Positions 9,073-17,194 of a stretch of 64,000 bases of DNA are shown here, piece after piece (position 1 is the stretch's first letter; the number at the start of each line of letters is the position of its first letter). The DNA is from an uncultured Poribacteria bacterium (GTDB lineage Bacteria; Poribacteria; WGA-4E; WGA-3G), in the NCBI GenBank assembly GCA_951813545.1, contig OX638352.1:2496835-2560834 (forward strand). Direction: 5' to 3'. Made by a program: the position numbers and the translations under genes. The notes beneath the pieces were generated by a model. It made no database searches. It had not been told where the DNA came from and was given only the letters and a program-made list of their open reading frames with translations.

Positions 9073-9884
9073 CACAGGAAGAAAAATGGTACCTCGATCT
9101 ACTCGGCTATTTTGTGGTGAGAAACGCTGTGCCAAAAGCAGATGTCGAACTGATGAAGGCACAGATGTTTGAGTGGTACGAATGGGATGAGGCGGATTTC
9201 AAGCATCCCATGCGAATCAACGCGCCAGAGGGAAAACCGTGGTGGGTCTATAACATGCATTACGGGCATGAAGCATTCCAACGACTCATTCTGAATCCAG
9301 AAATCTTGCGCGTAGCAACTGCGCTAACTTGGAACCATCCGCGAGTTTTCGATGTCGTCGCGAATATTTGCTATCCCAACGCAGACGGTTTAGAACTCCA
9401 CGGCGGGCATAAAGGTTGGTTTAGAAGTCCACACCACCAATACCAAGTCGCCAACGATGAAATCTTCGCGAGTTTCTTCAATCTCTCCGTTTCGTTAGTG
9501 GATGTTCCGCCCGGCAACGGATTTGCCTGCATCCCCGGAAGCCACAAATCTAACTTCCAGTATCCTGAACACATCACGATGGATGACCCGCCACCGATGG
9601 TTCACAATGTTCCAGTGAACGCTGGCGATTTCATTGTATTTTTGCCGAACACGCGACATGCTGGGCGACGGTGGAATCACGAAGCCTATCCCCGGATGAC
9701 GGTGTTCTTACGCTGGGTCTACGCGAAACAGTTTCACCATGCAGACTCGTCTCGGTGGCTTCCGTTTGACGCGCATAAGGACGAAATTCCAGAGGCACTC
9801 CACGAACTGGAAAGCCGCAACCACGGGCAGCGGAAGGCATTAAATGAACTCATAGATCCATTCAAAGTGGATGTTCCCGATTGA
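9066..9884 (+). CDS. PhyH-like protein with altered iron site (His-Gly-Gly)
   Basis: This 272-residue paralogue of the preceding gene starts inside its 3' end behind a GGGGGAGAGG ribosome site. At the place where the neighbour reads LHRDTSG this protein reads LHGGHKG (H112, G113, G114; H112 codon at 9399-9401), so the Asp of the His-x-Asp facial triad is replaced by Gly. The distal His in NTRHAGRRW (about residue 199) and a following Arg are kept. In known Fe/2-oxoglutarate halogenases the same Asp is replaced by Ala or Gly, leaving room for chloride. A halogenase is one reading; a non-oxygenase partner or an alternative ligand is another. Confidence 0.85.
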   Translation: MLTQEEKWYLDLLGYFVVRNAVPKADVELMKAQMFEWYEWDEADFKHPMRINAPEGKPWWVYNMHYGHEAFQRLILNPEILRVATALTWNHPRVFDVVANICYPNADGLELHGGHKGWFRSPHHQYQVANDEIFASFFNLSVSLVDVPPGNGFACIPGSHKSNFQYPEHITMDDPPPMVHNVPVNAGDFIVFLPNTRHAGRRWNHEAYPRMTVFLRWVYAKQFHHADSSRWLPFDAHKDEIPEALHELESRNHGQRKALNELIDPFKVDVPD

Positions 9885-9966
9885 AACCCTATCCATAGGA
9901 AACTTCAGCGGGGTATAAAGTCTTGGCATTGGATGACTCAAAATGCCACCTGCAAATAGTATTGTC

Positions 9967-10047
9967 TTTAGTCCCAGCGGGACGACACCTGTGTAGAAGC
10001 GCGCATAAAAACGCCATCTTTAGCCCCAGCGGGGCGGCATCTGCGTC
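9967..10047 (+). repeat. Dispersed palindrome, family C, two units
   Basis: Two units of the form TTTAG(C/T)CCC-AGC-GGG(G/A)CG lie about 52 bases apart, each followed by a short CA(T/C)CTG(T/C)G stretch. The same unit occurs twice at 14695-14773. The stem is CCC/GGG around AGC or a related trinucleotide. The rest of the gap 9885-10158 holds only the promoter next to nuoEF. Confidence 0.55.
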
Positions 10048-10088
10048 ACAGCTGGCAAAATATTACATACCCCAATTTCATAAAAACG

Positions 10089-10117
10089 TTGACGCGAAGT
10101 CAGAAAATTGATAAGAT
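10089..10117 (+). promoter_or_regulatory. Sigma-70 type promoter for nuoEF-like gene
   Basis: TTGACG at 10089-10094 and TAAGAT at 10112-10117 are 17 bases apart. The predicted start of transcription, near 10124, leaves a 35-base leader containing the TTGGAGA ribosome site before the ATG at 10159. Confidence 0.5.
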
Positions 10118-10158
10118 ACACAAGGAAATTACACTTCGTGTTAGTATTGGAGAATTAG

Positions 10159-11790
10159 ATGGCAGCCCCGACGAATCGAGAAGTGATTGCCCAATGGCGC
10201 GATGAACCTGCCCCATTGCTGTCATTGCTACACGTCTTCCATGACCGAGACGGATTTATCTCGGAGGCAGTCCTTCGCGACATCGCAGTTGGACTTCGGA
10301 TCCCACTTGCCGAACTTTTTGGCACCGTAACATTTTACCACCATTTTGCGCGTGAAACCCCAGGACAGAGTGCACCCCGCGTCTGTACCGGACCGGTTTG
10401 CCGGTTGCAAGGCGGATTGGAAATCCTTGAGGCACTCAAAAACGAAGGCGCGACCGAGATGCCGTGTGCCGGAAGGTGTGACGATTGCGTCCCCGTGCTG
10501 AGAGGACATCAGGTATTCGTTGGAAAGCAAGCGGATACCCTCTTTGTACAACCCTCCCCTCTACCCCCGCCATATCCAGGCGATGGCGAAGAATGTATCT
10601 TCGCCGAAATCCGCGAACCTGAACGCAGCACGTTGACAGGTTATCAGCACACCGGCGGTTATGAAGCGTTGACACGTGCGGTAACAACACGCACACCAAC
10701 AGATGTAATTAAAACGCTCAAGGAGAGTCAACTCGCAGGTAGGGGTGGTGCAGGGTTTCCAACAGGTATGAAATGGGAATCGGTTTTGAATGCTCCGGGC
10801 GAACCCAAAACAATCGTCTGCAACGCAGATGAAGGCGAACCGGGCTGTTTCAAAGATCGGGTTATCCTTGATTACGCGCCACACGCTGCGATTGAAGGGA
10901 TGACGCTCGCCGCTTACGCGACAGGCGCAACGCGAGGCTTTATCTATCTCCGCTATGAGTACCCGGAAACCTTAAAAATACTTGAACAAGCACTTGCAGA
11001 AGCGGAAGAAGCCGGATTACTTGGCGATGCCATCCTCGATGAAGACTTCAACTTCCACATCTATATTCGACGTGGGGCAGGGGCTTACGTCTGTGGTGAG
11101 GAAGGTTCGCTATTGAACAGCCTTGAAGGGAAGCATCCGTTTCCAAGGAACCGTCCGCCTTACCCTGTGACGCATGGGTTTGAAAACCTACCCACGGTTG
11201 TAAACAATGTGGAGACACTCGCCACCGCTGTCCAGATCTTGCGCCACGGTGCAGCGTGGTATAAAAATCTCAGCTATGACGAAAACTTGGCAGGCACAAA
11301 GATTATTAGCCTCTCTGGGGACATTCAAAGACCCGGAAATTACGAGGTCCCGTTCGGACTTCCGTTGAAGACGCTTCTCTATGAGTGGGCAGGTGGTGCT
11401 ACAGAAGGACGCAAAATTCAAGCGATTACAACAGCAGGGTTATCCGGTGGGTTTATCGCTGGAGATGACCTGAATATTACGATTGATGAACCGAGTTTCC
11501 AAAAGGTAGGTGCGATGCTGGGTGCCGCGGGGATTATGGTTTTCGACGATACGCGAGATATGCTCGATGTCGCACGCAACGCAATGGAATTTTTTGCTGA
11601 GGAATCTTGCGGAAAATGTTTTCCCTGTCGTATCGGCACACATCGACTGACAGAACTTTTGTCCGCGCCGTTGGACCCGAATTCGGAAACACTCATCTCG
11701 GAGATTGGAGCGGTCATGAGAGCAACGAGTGCTTGCGGACTCGGCACCGCTGCACCAAATATTACGGACAGTCTGATGCGCTACTTTTAA
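10159..11790 (+). CDS. Fused NuoE-NuoF type NADH dehydrogenase subunit
   Basis: This 543-residue protein joins two complex I modules. Residues 1-115 form a NuoE-like thioredoxin-fold domain with [2Fe-2S] ligands at C76, C81, C103 and C107. From about residue 150 the NuoF-like part shows the FMN/NADH site GRGGAGFPTGMKW, then GAGAYVCGEEGSLL, and near the end ESCGKCFPCR plus ACGLG supply four Cys for a [4Fe-4S] cluster. The protein should accept electrons from NADH, or give them to NAD, in a diaphorase unit. No other nuo, hydrogenase or formate dehydrogenase gene lies nearby; partners must be elsewhere. The family is certain; the complex it serves is not. Confidence 0.92.
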   Translation: MAAPTNREVIAQWRDEPAPLLSLLHVFHDRDGFISEAVLRDIAVGLRIPLAELFGTVTFYHHFARETPGQSAPRVCTGPVCRLQGGLEILEALKNEGATEMPCAGRCDDCVPVLRGHQVFVGKQADTLFVQPSPLPPPYPGDGEECIFAEIREPERSTLTGYQHTGGYEALTRAVTTRTPTDVIKTLKESQLAGRGGAGFPTGMKWESVLNAPGEPKTIVCNADEGEPGCFKDRVILDYAPHAAIEGMTLAAYATGATRGFIYLRYEYPETLKILEQALAEAEEAGLLGDAILDEDFNFHIYIRRGAGAYVCGEEGSLLNSLEGKHPFPRNRPPYPVTHGFENLPTVVNNVETLATAVQILRHGAAWYKNLSYDENLAGTKIISLSGDIQRPGNYEVPFGLPLKTLLYEWAGGATEGRKIQAITTAGLSGGFIAGDDLNITIDEPSFQKVGAMLGAAGIMVFDDTRDMLDVARNAMEFFAEESCGKCFPCRIGTHRLTELLSAPLDPNSETLISEIGAVMRATSACGLGTAAPNITDSLMRYF

Positions 11791-11796
11791 CAAAGC

Positions 11797-12972
11797 ATGT
11801 GGACTCGCGGGTTTATTCTTCTCTGCGCCATTGTATTTGTTGTGGGTTTGGTAACAGGACCGGTCCAGATGCTGTTTCCGGTCTATGCGGAGACAATTTT
11901 AGAAGAGACGGCACTGTTCGCGGCGTTGTTACGTGCACTGCCCATCGGACTCGGTGGTATTTCGGCACTGATTGGTGGAACACTCAGTGATCGGTTCGGA
12001 CGGAAACCGGCTATACTCATCGGGATGACAGGCGCGATCGTTGTAGGTGCACTTTTCACAACACAAACGCCGCTGTTCATCTGGGGTATCCTCTGCTACG
12101 AAGGCATCGCATCCGGGTTCAAAACTGCGGGTGGACAAACCTATCTCATCAGCGTTGTGCCACCAAACCGATTGGGGTTGGCGACCGGACTGTACTTTAT
12201 CAACATGACTGTTGGGAGTGCAGTTGGGAGTGCCATCGCGGGAGAGGTTATTGATCGTATCGACTATAGGGTTTTCGGGATCGGGGCGATCATTCTATCC
12301 GGCGTGTTATTTGTCGGGGCATGCTTCTTTTTGCCCCGATTGATGCAGCAGTCTTCCAATAGGCGACGGGAGCAAGGTGGGATATGGAAATCAACCCTTA
12401 ATATTGGGGCATATCTAAACCTAAGTCGGCGGCCAAACATGCGAATGCTGATTGGTTTACGAGTTTTCCCAACTTACTATTGGGGTTCCGTGAACTTGCT
12501 TATGCCGATCTTGATTGCTCGTATCGCTGGCGTGAAAGCGACAGGTTATTACGGCGCAGTGAGTCTACTGTTCGCTTTCGGGTGCCAATTGGCTGTCGGA
12601 AGAATATGTGATAGGATTGGACATCGCACGCCTGCGCTCGTGGCGAACGCAATCGTTACACTCCTCGCCTTTGGCGTGGCGTTCTTTCATGACTCATTAA
12701 TCGCACTGGAAGTTTTCGGAGTTCTCGGCGCAGGTGCAGCATGGGCACTTTCGACAACGATTCCGAGGTTTATCAATGAATTTACCGAACCCCACGAGAA
12801 AGGACACGGGGTAGGTCTCACACACTTGGCATGGAGCAGCGGATTTCTTCTCGGTTACGTCGCAAGTGGCTTTCTGGTTAATATCTCTGTTCAAGTTCCA
12901 TTTATTGTCGCAGGAATTTCTTTGATTCTTTCAACAGGTATCGCCTACAAACTTTGGTCTTTTAATTATTAA
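11797..12972 (+). CDS. Major facilitator superfamily transporter
   Basis: This 391-residue inner membrane protein has about 12 hydrophobic segments. The MFS loop 2-3 motif is clear as GGTLSDRFGRKPAIL (about residues 61-75), with a weaker repeat GRICDRIGHRTPALV in the second half (about residues 268-282). The gene starts only 6 bases after nuoEF, so the two are probably co-transcribed, although no strong ribosome site is visible. The substrate is unknown; the drug/sugar-exporter type is most likely from the motif. Confidence 0.88.
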   Translation: MWTRGFILLCAIVFVVGLVTGPVQMLFPVYAETILEETALFAALLRALPIGLGGISALIGGTLSDRFGRKPAILIGMTGAIVVGALFTTQTPLFIWGILCYEGIASGFKTAGGQTYLISVVPPNRLGLATGLYFINMTVGSAVGSAIAGEVIDRIDYRVFGIGAIILSGVLFVGACFFLPRLMQQSSNRRREQGGIWKSTLNIGAYLNLSRRPNMRMLIGLRVFPTYYWGSVNLLMPILIARIAGVKATGYYGAVSLLFAFGCQLAVGRICDRIGHRTPALVANAIVTLLAFGVAFFHDSLIALEVFGVLGAGAAWALSTTIPRFINEFTEPHEKGHGVGLTHLAWSSGFLLGYVASGFLVNISVQVPFIVAGISLILSTGIAYKLWSFNY

Positions 12973-13005
12973 CGTGAGTTTGGTAAAAACGAGACTTCGC
13001 GCTTC

Positions 13006-13036
13006 TCGTAGGGGTTAGGTCACCTAACCCTTACGA
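13006..13036 (+). terminator. Hairpin after the MFS gene
   Basis: TCGTAGGGGTTAGG and CCTAACCCTTACGA form a 14-base stem with one G-T pair around a three-base loop. There is no strong T-run, so it could be a weak terminator or one of the local repeats. It lies 34 bases past the MFS stop. Confidence 0.45.
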
Positions 13037-13055
13037 AAATGAAGGAAACCCTCAC

Positions 13056-13125
13056 GGCCGCTGGCGAGGTTTGGAACCTCGCCGTCCTACAATGTCAGAG
13101 TAATTGTAGATTTTACTATAATTTC
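13056..13125 (+). repeat. Dispersed hairpin repeat, family A, copy 2
   Basis: GGCGAGGTT-TGG-AACCTCGCC forms a 9-base-pair stem, and TAATTGTAGATTTTACTATAA follows in the same order as in the copy at 6621-6717. The left end (TATAGTAAAG) is missing, so this looks like a truncated copy. Confidence 0.55.
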
Positions 13126-13211
13126 ATAAATCACGAGGTGCGCTTTATACATGCGCGCCATACCACAAAAACCGCGGTTAGGAGCCGCGACAACAAAACG
13201 AAGGAAAGCAC

Positions 13212-13739
13212 ATGATTATTGCAGAACTTGATTTAGAAAATGCAGAACACCGTGAACTCACCAATTCCGAATGGCGTTATGGCGATGGACTCGTTCCGGG
13301 TGAACCCAATGGCGGTTTAGTTAATTTGATGAAAGAGTCACCCGCTCGCCTCGCTGATTATGACGACTCAGGTTGGCCCATTTGTGAGGATATTCAAGCA
13401 ATCATCTCTGAAGGACTCTGTTTCGGTTGGTATCGAATCACTGTAACACTTCCAGAGGAAGTTGATGGGGTTTCAGTTGCCGGTTCGCAGGTGTGGTTCC
13501 ACACGTGTATTGACGACTACGGTGAAGTCTGGGTTGATGGCGAAATTGACTTGGCTTTCGGAGAGTCTGGACGTGGTGCCGCCTCCGGTTTCAATACGCC
13601 CCAACGCGTCGTTGTTACCGAAAGTGCTGAACCGGGTGCGAAACATGTCATCGCATGTTTGGCTATCAACGGTCCCCTTGCTAGACCGGGTGGGGGTATC
13701 TTCCTCCGTTTCGCGAAATTAGAGTTTGAACAAAAATAG
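13212..13739 (+). CDS. Hypothetical protein with galactose-binding-like beta-sandwich features
   Basis: This 175-residue protein follows an AAGGA ribosome site and an ATG. It has no signal peptide. The sequence FGWYRITVTLPEEVDG, then VWFHTCIDDYGEVWVDGE (about residues 75-114), follows the pattern of the sugar-binding jelly-roll domain that precedes the catalytic domains of glycoside hydrolase family 2 enzymes (W-Y-R, then a V-W-V-D/N-G strand). No catalytic domain is attached, so this is a stand-alone module. It could bind a sugar or simply be a structural fold. Moderate confidence that it is a real gene; function inferred. Confidence 0.65.
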   Translation: MIIAELDLENAEHRELTNSEWRYGDGLVPGEPNGGLVNLMKESPARLADYDDSGWPICEDIQAIISEGLCFGWYRITVTLPEEVDGVSVAGSQVWFHTCIDDYGEVWVDGEIDLAFGESGRGAASGFNTPQRVVVTESAEPGAKHVIACLAINGPLARPGGGIFLRFAKLEFEQK

Positions 13740-13752
13740 TGGTCAGAGTATT

Positions 13753-13862
13753 GGCTATCGGTTTTCAGTTGTCGGCTTTCAGTTAAGAGGTTTTCGTTTA
13801 GCAAAGGCTTTCCGCTTGCTGACGACTTCTTTGCTGATGGCTGACGGCTGACAGCCGACACC
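13753..13862. repeat. Dispersed GTCAGC-type repeat, family E, copy 1
   Basis: This stretch is built from short variants of GGCTATCGG, GTCGGC and GCTGACGGCTGACAG, arranged as a quasi-palindrome around a centre of GTTAAGAGGTTTTCG. Copies lie at 24052-24147, 25386-25418, 27844-27958 (inside lpxK), 35194-35275, 36001-36169 and 47072-47110. Confidence 0.65.
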
Positions 13863-13879
13863 GTAATAAAGGAAAAGAA

Positions 13880-14566
13880 TTGCGTAAAAAAGCAGTCGTC
13901 TTACTGAGTGGCGGCTTAGATTCAACAACAACACTCGCCATCGCTCACGATGAAGGTTATGACACCTACGCAATGAGTTTTCGGTATGGTCAACGGCACA
14001 CTGTAGAATTGCAATGCGCAGAAAACGTTGCAAAAGCATTGGGTGCGAAACAGTATACAGTCGTTGACATCGACCTTCGGACCTTTGGAAGATCCGCATT
14101 GACAGCAGATATTGAAGTTCCAAAGGACAGATCGGATGGGGAGATGGGAAATGGCATACCGATAACTTACGTTCCTGCCCGAAACACGATTTTTCTCTCC
14201 TATGCACTCGCTTATGCTGAAGTCCTTGTCGCCGATACCATTTTTATCGGTGCCAACGCTATTGATTACAGCGGTTATCCTGATTGTCGTCCCGAATATA
14301 TAGATGCCTATCAAACGATGGCGAACCTTGCGACACAAGCCGGTGTTGAGGGTAAAACAAAATTGAAAATCCGCGCCCCACTTATTGATAAAACGAAGGC
14401 GGAGATTATCCAAATTGGAGCGGCACTCGGTGTTGATTATAGCCTTACTTTAAGTTGCTACGATCCGGACACGGAAGGCAGAGCGTGTAGTGGATGTGAT
14501 AGCTGCATCCTCCGAAAGAGAGGCTTTAAAGAGGCAGGCATCCCCGATCCAACCCTCTACATCTAA
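13880..14566 (+). CDS. queC: 7-cyano-7-deazaguanine synthase
   Basis: QueC makes preQ0 from 7-carboxy-7-deazaguanine, using ATP and ammonia, on the path to queuosine in tRNA or to deazaguanine DNA modifications. The 228-residue length is typical. The PP-loop motif LSGGLDSTT lies at residues 9-17; the C-terminal zinc site reads [17 protein letters not shown] (about residues 194-210). The start is a TTG behind AAAGGAAAAG; no ATG fits. No queD, queE or queF is close by, so the rest of the pathway is elsewhere. Family E repeats fill the gap just upstream. Confidence 0.95.
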   Translation: MRKKAVVLLSGGLDSTTTLAIAHDEGYDTYAMSFRYGQRHTVELQCAENVAKALGAKQYTVVDIDLRTFGRSALTADIEVPKDRSDGEMGNGIPITYVPARNTIFLSYALAYAEVLVADTIFIGANAIDYSGYPDCRPEYIDAYQTMANLATQAGVEGKTKLKIRAPLIDKTKAEIIQIGAALGVDYSLTLSCYDPDTEGRACSGCDSCILRKRGFKEAGIPDPTLYI

Positions 14567-14694
14567 AGACGAGTTTTTTGAGGAGGGTCTTTGTGTCTTT
14601 TCCCCCTGATAAGTGAGGATAGGGGATTAACTTCTCAAAGTGTTCACGTATTTTCGGAGTTTACAAACACAAACCTTGGATACTTCAATACCTT

Positions 14695-14773
14695 TTTAGC
14701 CCCGTAGGGGCGGCATTTGTGGAGAAACATGTTGTGTTCCACACCTAAGCCCCATAGGGGCGGCATTTGTGGA
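14695..14773 (+). repeat. Dispersed palindrome, family C, two further units
   Basis: AGCCCCGTAGGGGCGGCATT and AGCCCCATAGGGGCGGCATT, each followed by TGTGGA, are 51 bases apart, almost the same spacing as the pair near 10 kb. They occupy the middle of the 310-base gap between queC and the HAD genes; the remainder holds nothing recognisable. Confidence 0.6.
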
Positions 14774-14876
14774 ATGATACCTACAAAATCAATGTCGTGA
14801 GAATCCTTGACACCTATGGAAGGTCTTTAGAAAGCCCATACGCAGGTTTCTTCCGCCCAGACATTATCCTTAAAAA

Positions 14877-15581
14877 ATGATAAAAGCAGTTTTCTTCGAT
14901 TTTTACCAAACGTTGGGCGTTTGGGGAGAATCGCTTAGACCCAGACTCCAAAAAATCACAGACCGGTATGGGTGTGAAATTGATTGGGAACGCTATGACA
15001 CAGCGCGCGGGAATCTCTACGCGGATGCGTCAGGATCAGACCCGATGACCCACGATCTTCTGGAGACGATGCAGCAGATCATTGATAGTTACCGAGATTT
15101 TCTGGCGGCACTCGGTGTTCGGGACTACTTAGACCAAATGACATGGGAGTTGCTACAATCTGAGCACTCCCTTTTTGCTGCCAGTGCTGCTATGCTCTAC
15201 GATGACACTGTCCCGACACTTGAGCATTTACGGGATGCCGGTTTCAAGTTAGCGATTGTTTCCAATTGGGATACACCGTTGGACCCACTCACCGAACGGC
15301 TCGGTATTGCCCACTATTTCGACATAATTGTTGCGTCACACGATACGCGGGTCCTGTCTGCAAAGCCGGATCCACACATCTTCAACTACACGCTCGCAGC
15401 CGTCGACGTTTCGGCAGCAGAAGCCGTGCATGTAGGGGATACCTACGAAGCAGATATAGTCGGCGCAAGAAACGCAGGCATTCGTCCGATACTCATCGAC
15501 CGAGACGGCACCCAAACCGGCAAATGGGATGAGACAATCCGAAGTTTGTCTGAATTACCGAAACTGCTTTCTGGTGTATAA
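14877..15581 (+). CDS. HAD-superfamily hydrolase, haloacid dehalogenase type
   Basis: This 234-residue hydrolase has the four HAD motifs. Motif I is DFYQTL at residues 8-13, where Tyr replaces the second Asp, as in L-2-haloacid dehalogenases and unlike most phosphatases. Motif II is IVSNWDT (about residue 124), motif III the Lys of KPDPHIF (about residue 163), and motif IV GDTYEADIVGA (about residue 183). The helical cap sits between motifs I and II. It is a tandem paralogue of the next gene. The ATG has no clear ribosome site. Likely substrates are small phosphoesters or halo-acids; the Tyr makes a hydrolase of C-halogen bonds possible but does not prove it. Confidence 0.85.
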   Translation: MIKAVFFDFYQTLGVWGESLRPRLQKITDRYGCEIDWERYDTARGNLYADASGSDPMTHDLLETMQQIIDSYRDFLAALGVRDYLDQMTWELLQSEHSLFAASAAMLYDDTVPTLEHLRDAGFKLAIVSNWDTPLDPLTERLGIAHYFDIIVASHDTRVLSAKPDPHIFNYTLAAVDVSAAEAVHVGDTYEADIVGARNAGIRPILIDRDGTQTGKWDETIRSLSELPKLLSGV

Positions 15582-15593
15582 AGCAAGGAAATT

Positions 15594-16301
15594 ATGGTAA
15601 AAGCTGTTTTCTTTGATTTTTACAAAACGCTGTCTGTTCACGGAGAGCAATCGTTTGAAGTAAGCCTTCAAAAGATCGCCAAACGGTATCGCGTTGAAAT
15701 TAATTGGGAACGCTATGAAGCAGCGGTGGGGAATCTCTTTGTTGATACATCGGCATCCAGTCCTGCTAACCATTCTCTGTTGGAATGGTTGATGACTGTG
15801 ATAACACGAGAATGCGAATTTTTAAGGGAACTTGGTGTTCAACAACATGTAGAGCAGATGGCGTGGGAACTATTGCAATCTGGACATCCGCTTTTTGCTG
15901 TTACCAACGCTACCCTCTACGACGATGTGATTCCGACCCTTGAGCATTTGCAAAACGCTGGTTTCAAGTTAGCGATTGTTTCCAATTGGGATACGCCCTT
16001 GGATCCACTCACCGAACGCCTCGGTATTGCACACTATTTTGATGCCATCGTCGCTTCGCACGATGCGCGCGTCCGATCCGAGAAGCCGGATCCACATATA
16101 TTCAACTACGCGCTCGCGGCAATCGGTGTTTCGGCGGAAGAAACCGTACATATTGGTGATACTTATGAGGCGGATATCGTCGGCGCAGAAGCGGTGGGAA
16201 TTCGTCCGATATTGCTTGATCGAGACAACACACAAACCGGCAGATGGAATGAGACGATTCAGAGTCTCACTGAATTGCCTGAAATGCTGATACCACATTA
16301 A
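15594..16301 (+). CDS. HAD-superfamily hydrolase, tandem paralogue
   Basis: This 235-residue paralogue of the preceding gene follows after 12 bases with an AAGGA ribosome site. It keeps all HAD motifs: DFYKTL (residues 8-13), IVSNWDT, KPDPHIF and GDTYEADIVGA. Long stretches of DNA between the two genes are almost identical, for example around motif II at 15238-15320 and 15958-16040, while the cap regions differ more. This suggests a recent duplication with divergence, or gene conversion, concentrated outside the catalytic core. The two may differ in substrate. Confidence 0.85.
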   Translation: MVKAVFFDFYKTLSVHGEQSFEVSLQKIAKRYRVEINWERYEAAVGNLFVDTSASSPANHSLLEWLMTVITRECEFLRELGVQQHVEQMAWELLQSGHPLFAVTNATLYDDVIPTLEHLQNAGFKLAIVSNWDTPLDPLTERLGIAHYFDAIVASHDARVRSEKPDPHIFNYALAAIGVSAEETVHIGDTYEADIVGAEAVGIRPILLDRDNTQTGRWNETIQSLTELPEMLIPH

Positions 16302-16385
16302 GTTATGGTCGAATCGGGTCGCCCGGCTGCCATCTTGGACCCAAAAAATCTGGGAAAAAAAGAAAAAAACGTGCGGAAAAACGAA

Positions 16386-16982
16386 CTATAAGGCTTTGTT
16401 CAAAATCCAATAGATGGTATAAGAGATACATAGGTTACAAAGTGCTTGGACCCATCTAATTTCAAAAAAAGTTTGAACCACTACTACGAGGATAAGCGCG
16501 AAACAGATGTGACCTGCAATGTTAATCACTTGAATTGGCAGTTCGAGTGAAGCCAACCGCTCAGTATTCACTTCTGATGTCGTGAGATCAGGCGGCAAAC
16601 TGATGAAAATAAAAATGAAATGACTTAGTGTGGCTACCAACAGAACGAGATGGCACAGACCTATAACCTTAAAGAAATTTTGGAAAACACCTTCGCTTTT
16701 GTAAAGTAACCGACACCCAAAAAAGAGGAGAACGCTTATCAGGGTCCAATTGATCAATGCCCCAGCGATAGCAAAAAATCCACCGATAACCTGAAAGTTA
16801 GGAGAGATTTCAAATAAATCTAAATCCAAATATGCAAAAAGATATTGCCTCGCCAAAAAGTTGATTACACCATTCAACAGAACAATTGCCAACGGAAACC
16901 ATATTTTGGGTGTCCAGTTGACGATAATTCTGAAGAGTTGTATGCTGTTCTCCTTTTCGGTTTCTGTTAGAAAATGAGGCAA
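16386..16982 (-). CDS. Membrane protein of unknown function
   Basis: This 198-residue protein has about five hydrophobic segments (approximately residues 27-45, 64-82, 100-125, 150-170 and 175-195), and little else is recognisable. The overall pattern loosely recalls Yip1-type membrane proteins, but I see no diagnostic motif. It starts at a TTG without a clear ribosome site, 20 bases after the PIN fusion gene, and may share its transcript. The gene is plausible because the frame is long and strongly hydrophobic. Confidence 0.6.
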   Translation of the reverse strand: MPHFLTETEKENSIQLFRIIVNWTPKIWFPLAIVLLNGVINFLARQYLFAYLDLDLFEISPNFQVIGGFFAIAGALINWTLISVLLFFGCRLLYKSEGVFQNFFKVIGLCHLVLLVATLSHFIFIFISLPPDLTTSEVNTERLASLELPIQVINIAGHICFALILVVVVQTFFEIRWVQALCNLCISYTIYWILNKAL

Positions 16983-17002
16983 TAGCGTAAATTATTTTAG
17001 TC

Positions 17003-17194
17003 CTATGTGCTCCGTTCTGCGGGAGGTGGAGGTGGATCTATATATATTTTACCTTGAGCTCTGCGCTTTTTCTCTACTGCCTTCAAGTAATCGTAGAGTT
17101 CCTCTATAGAATTAAATTGGGCAGCAAACTCTGCTTTCATTCGATAACACTCTTCAAGGATAGGATCTGTCTGTGGTTCAGGGTGCTCTTTCAT
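17003..17194 (-). CDS. Possible separately translated antitoxin within the PIN fusion
   Basis: An ATG at 17194-17192 lies in the same frame as the PIN gene and is preceded, at a spacing of 6 bases, by a perfect AGGAG (17205-17201). It would give a 63-residue protein, MKEHPEPQTDPILEE onward, ending in a proline run. Short proteins of this kind usually follow this type of PIN gene as the partner. An internal start would let the cell make extra free antitoxin from one message. No experimental support; seen in the sequence only as a start site. Confidence 0.5.
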   Translation of the reverse strand: MKEHPEPQTDPILEECYRMKAEFAAQFNSIEELYDYLKAVEKKRRAQGKIYIDPPPPPAERST

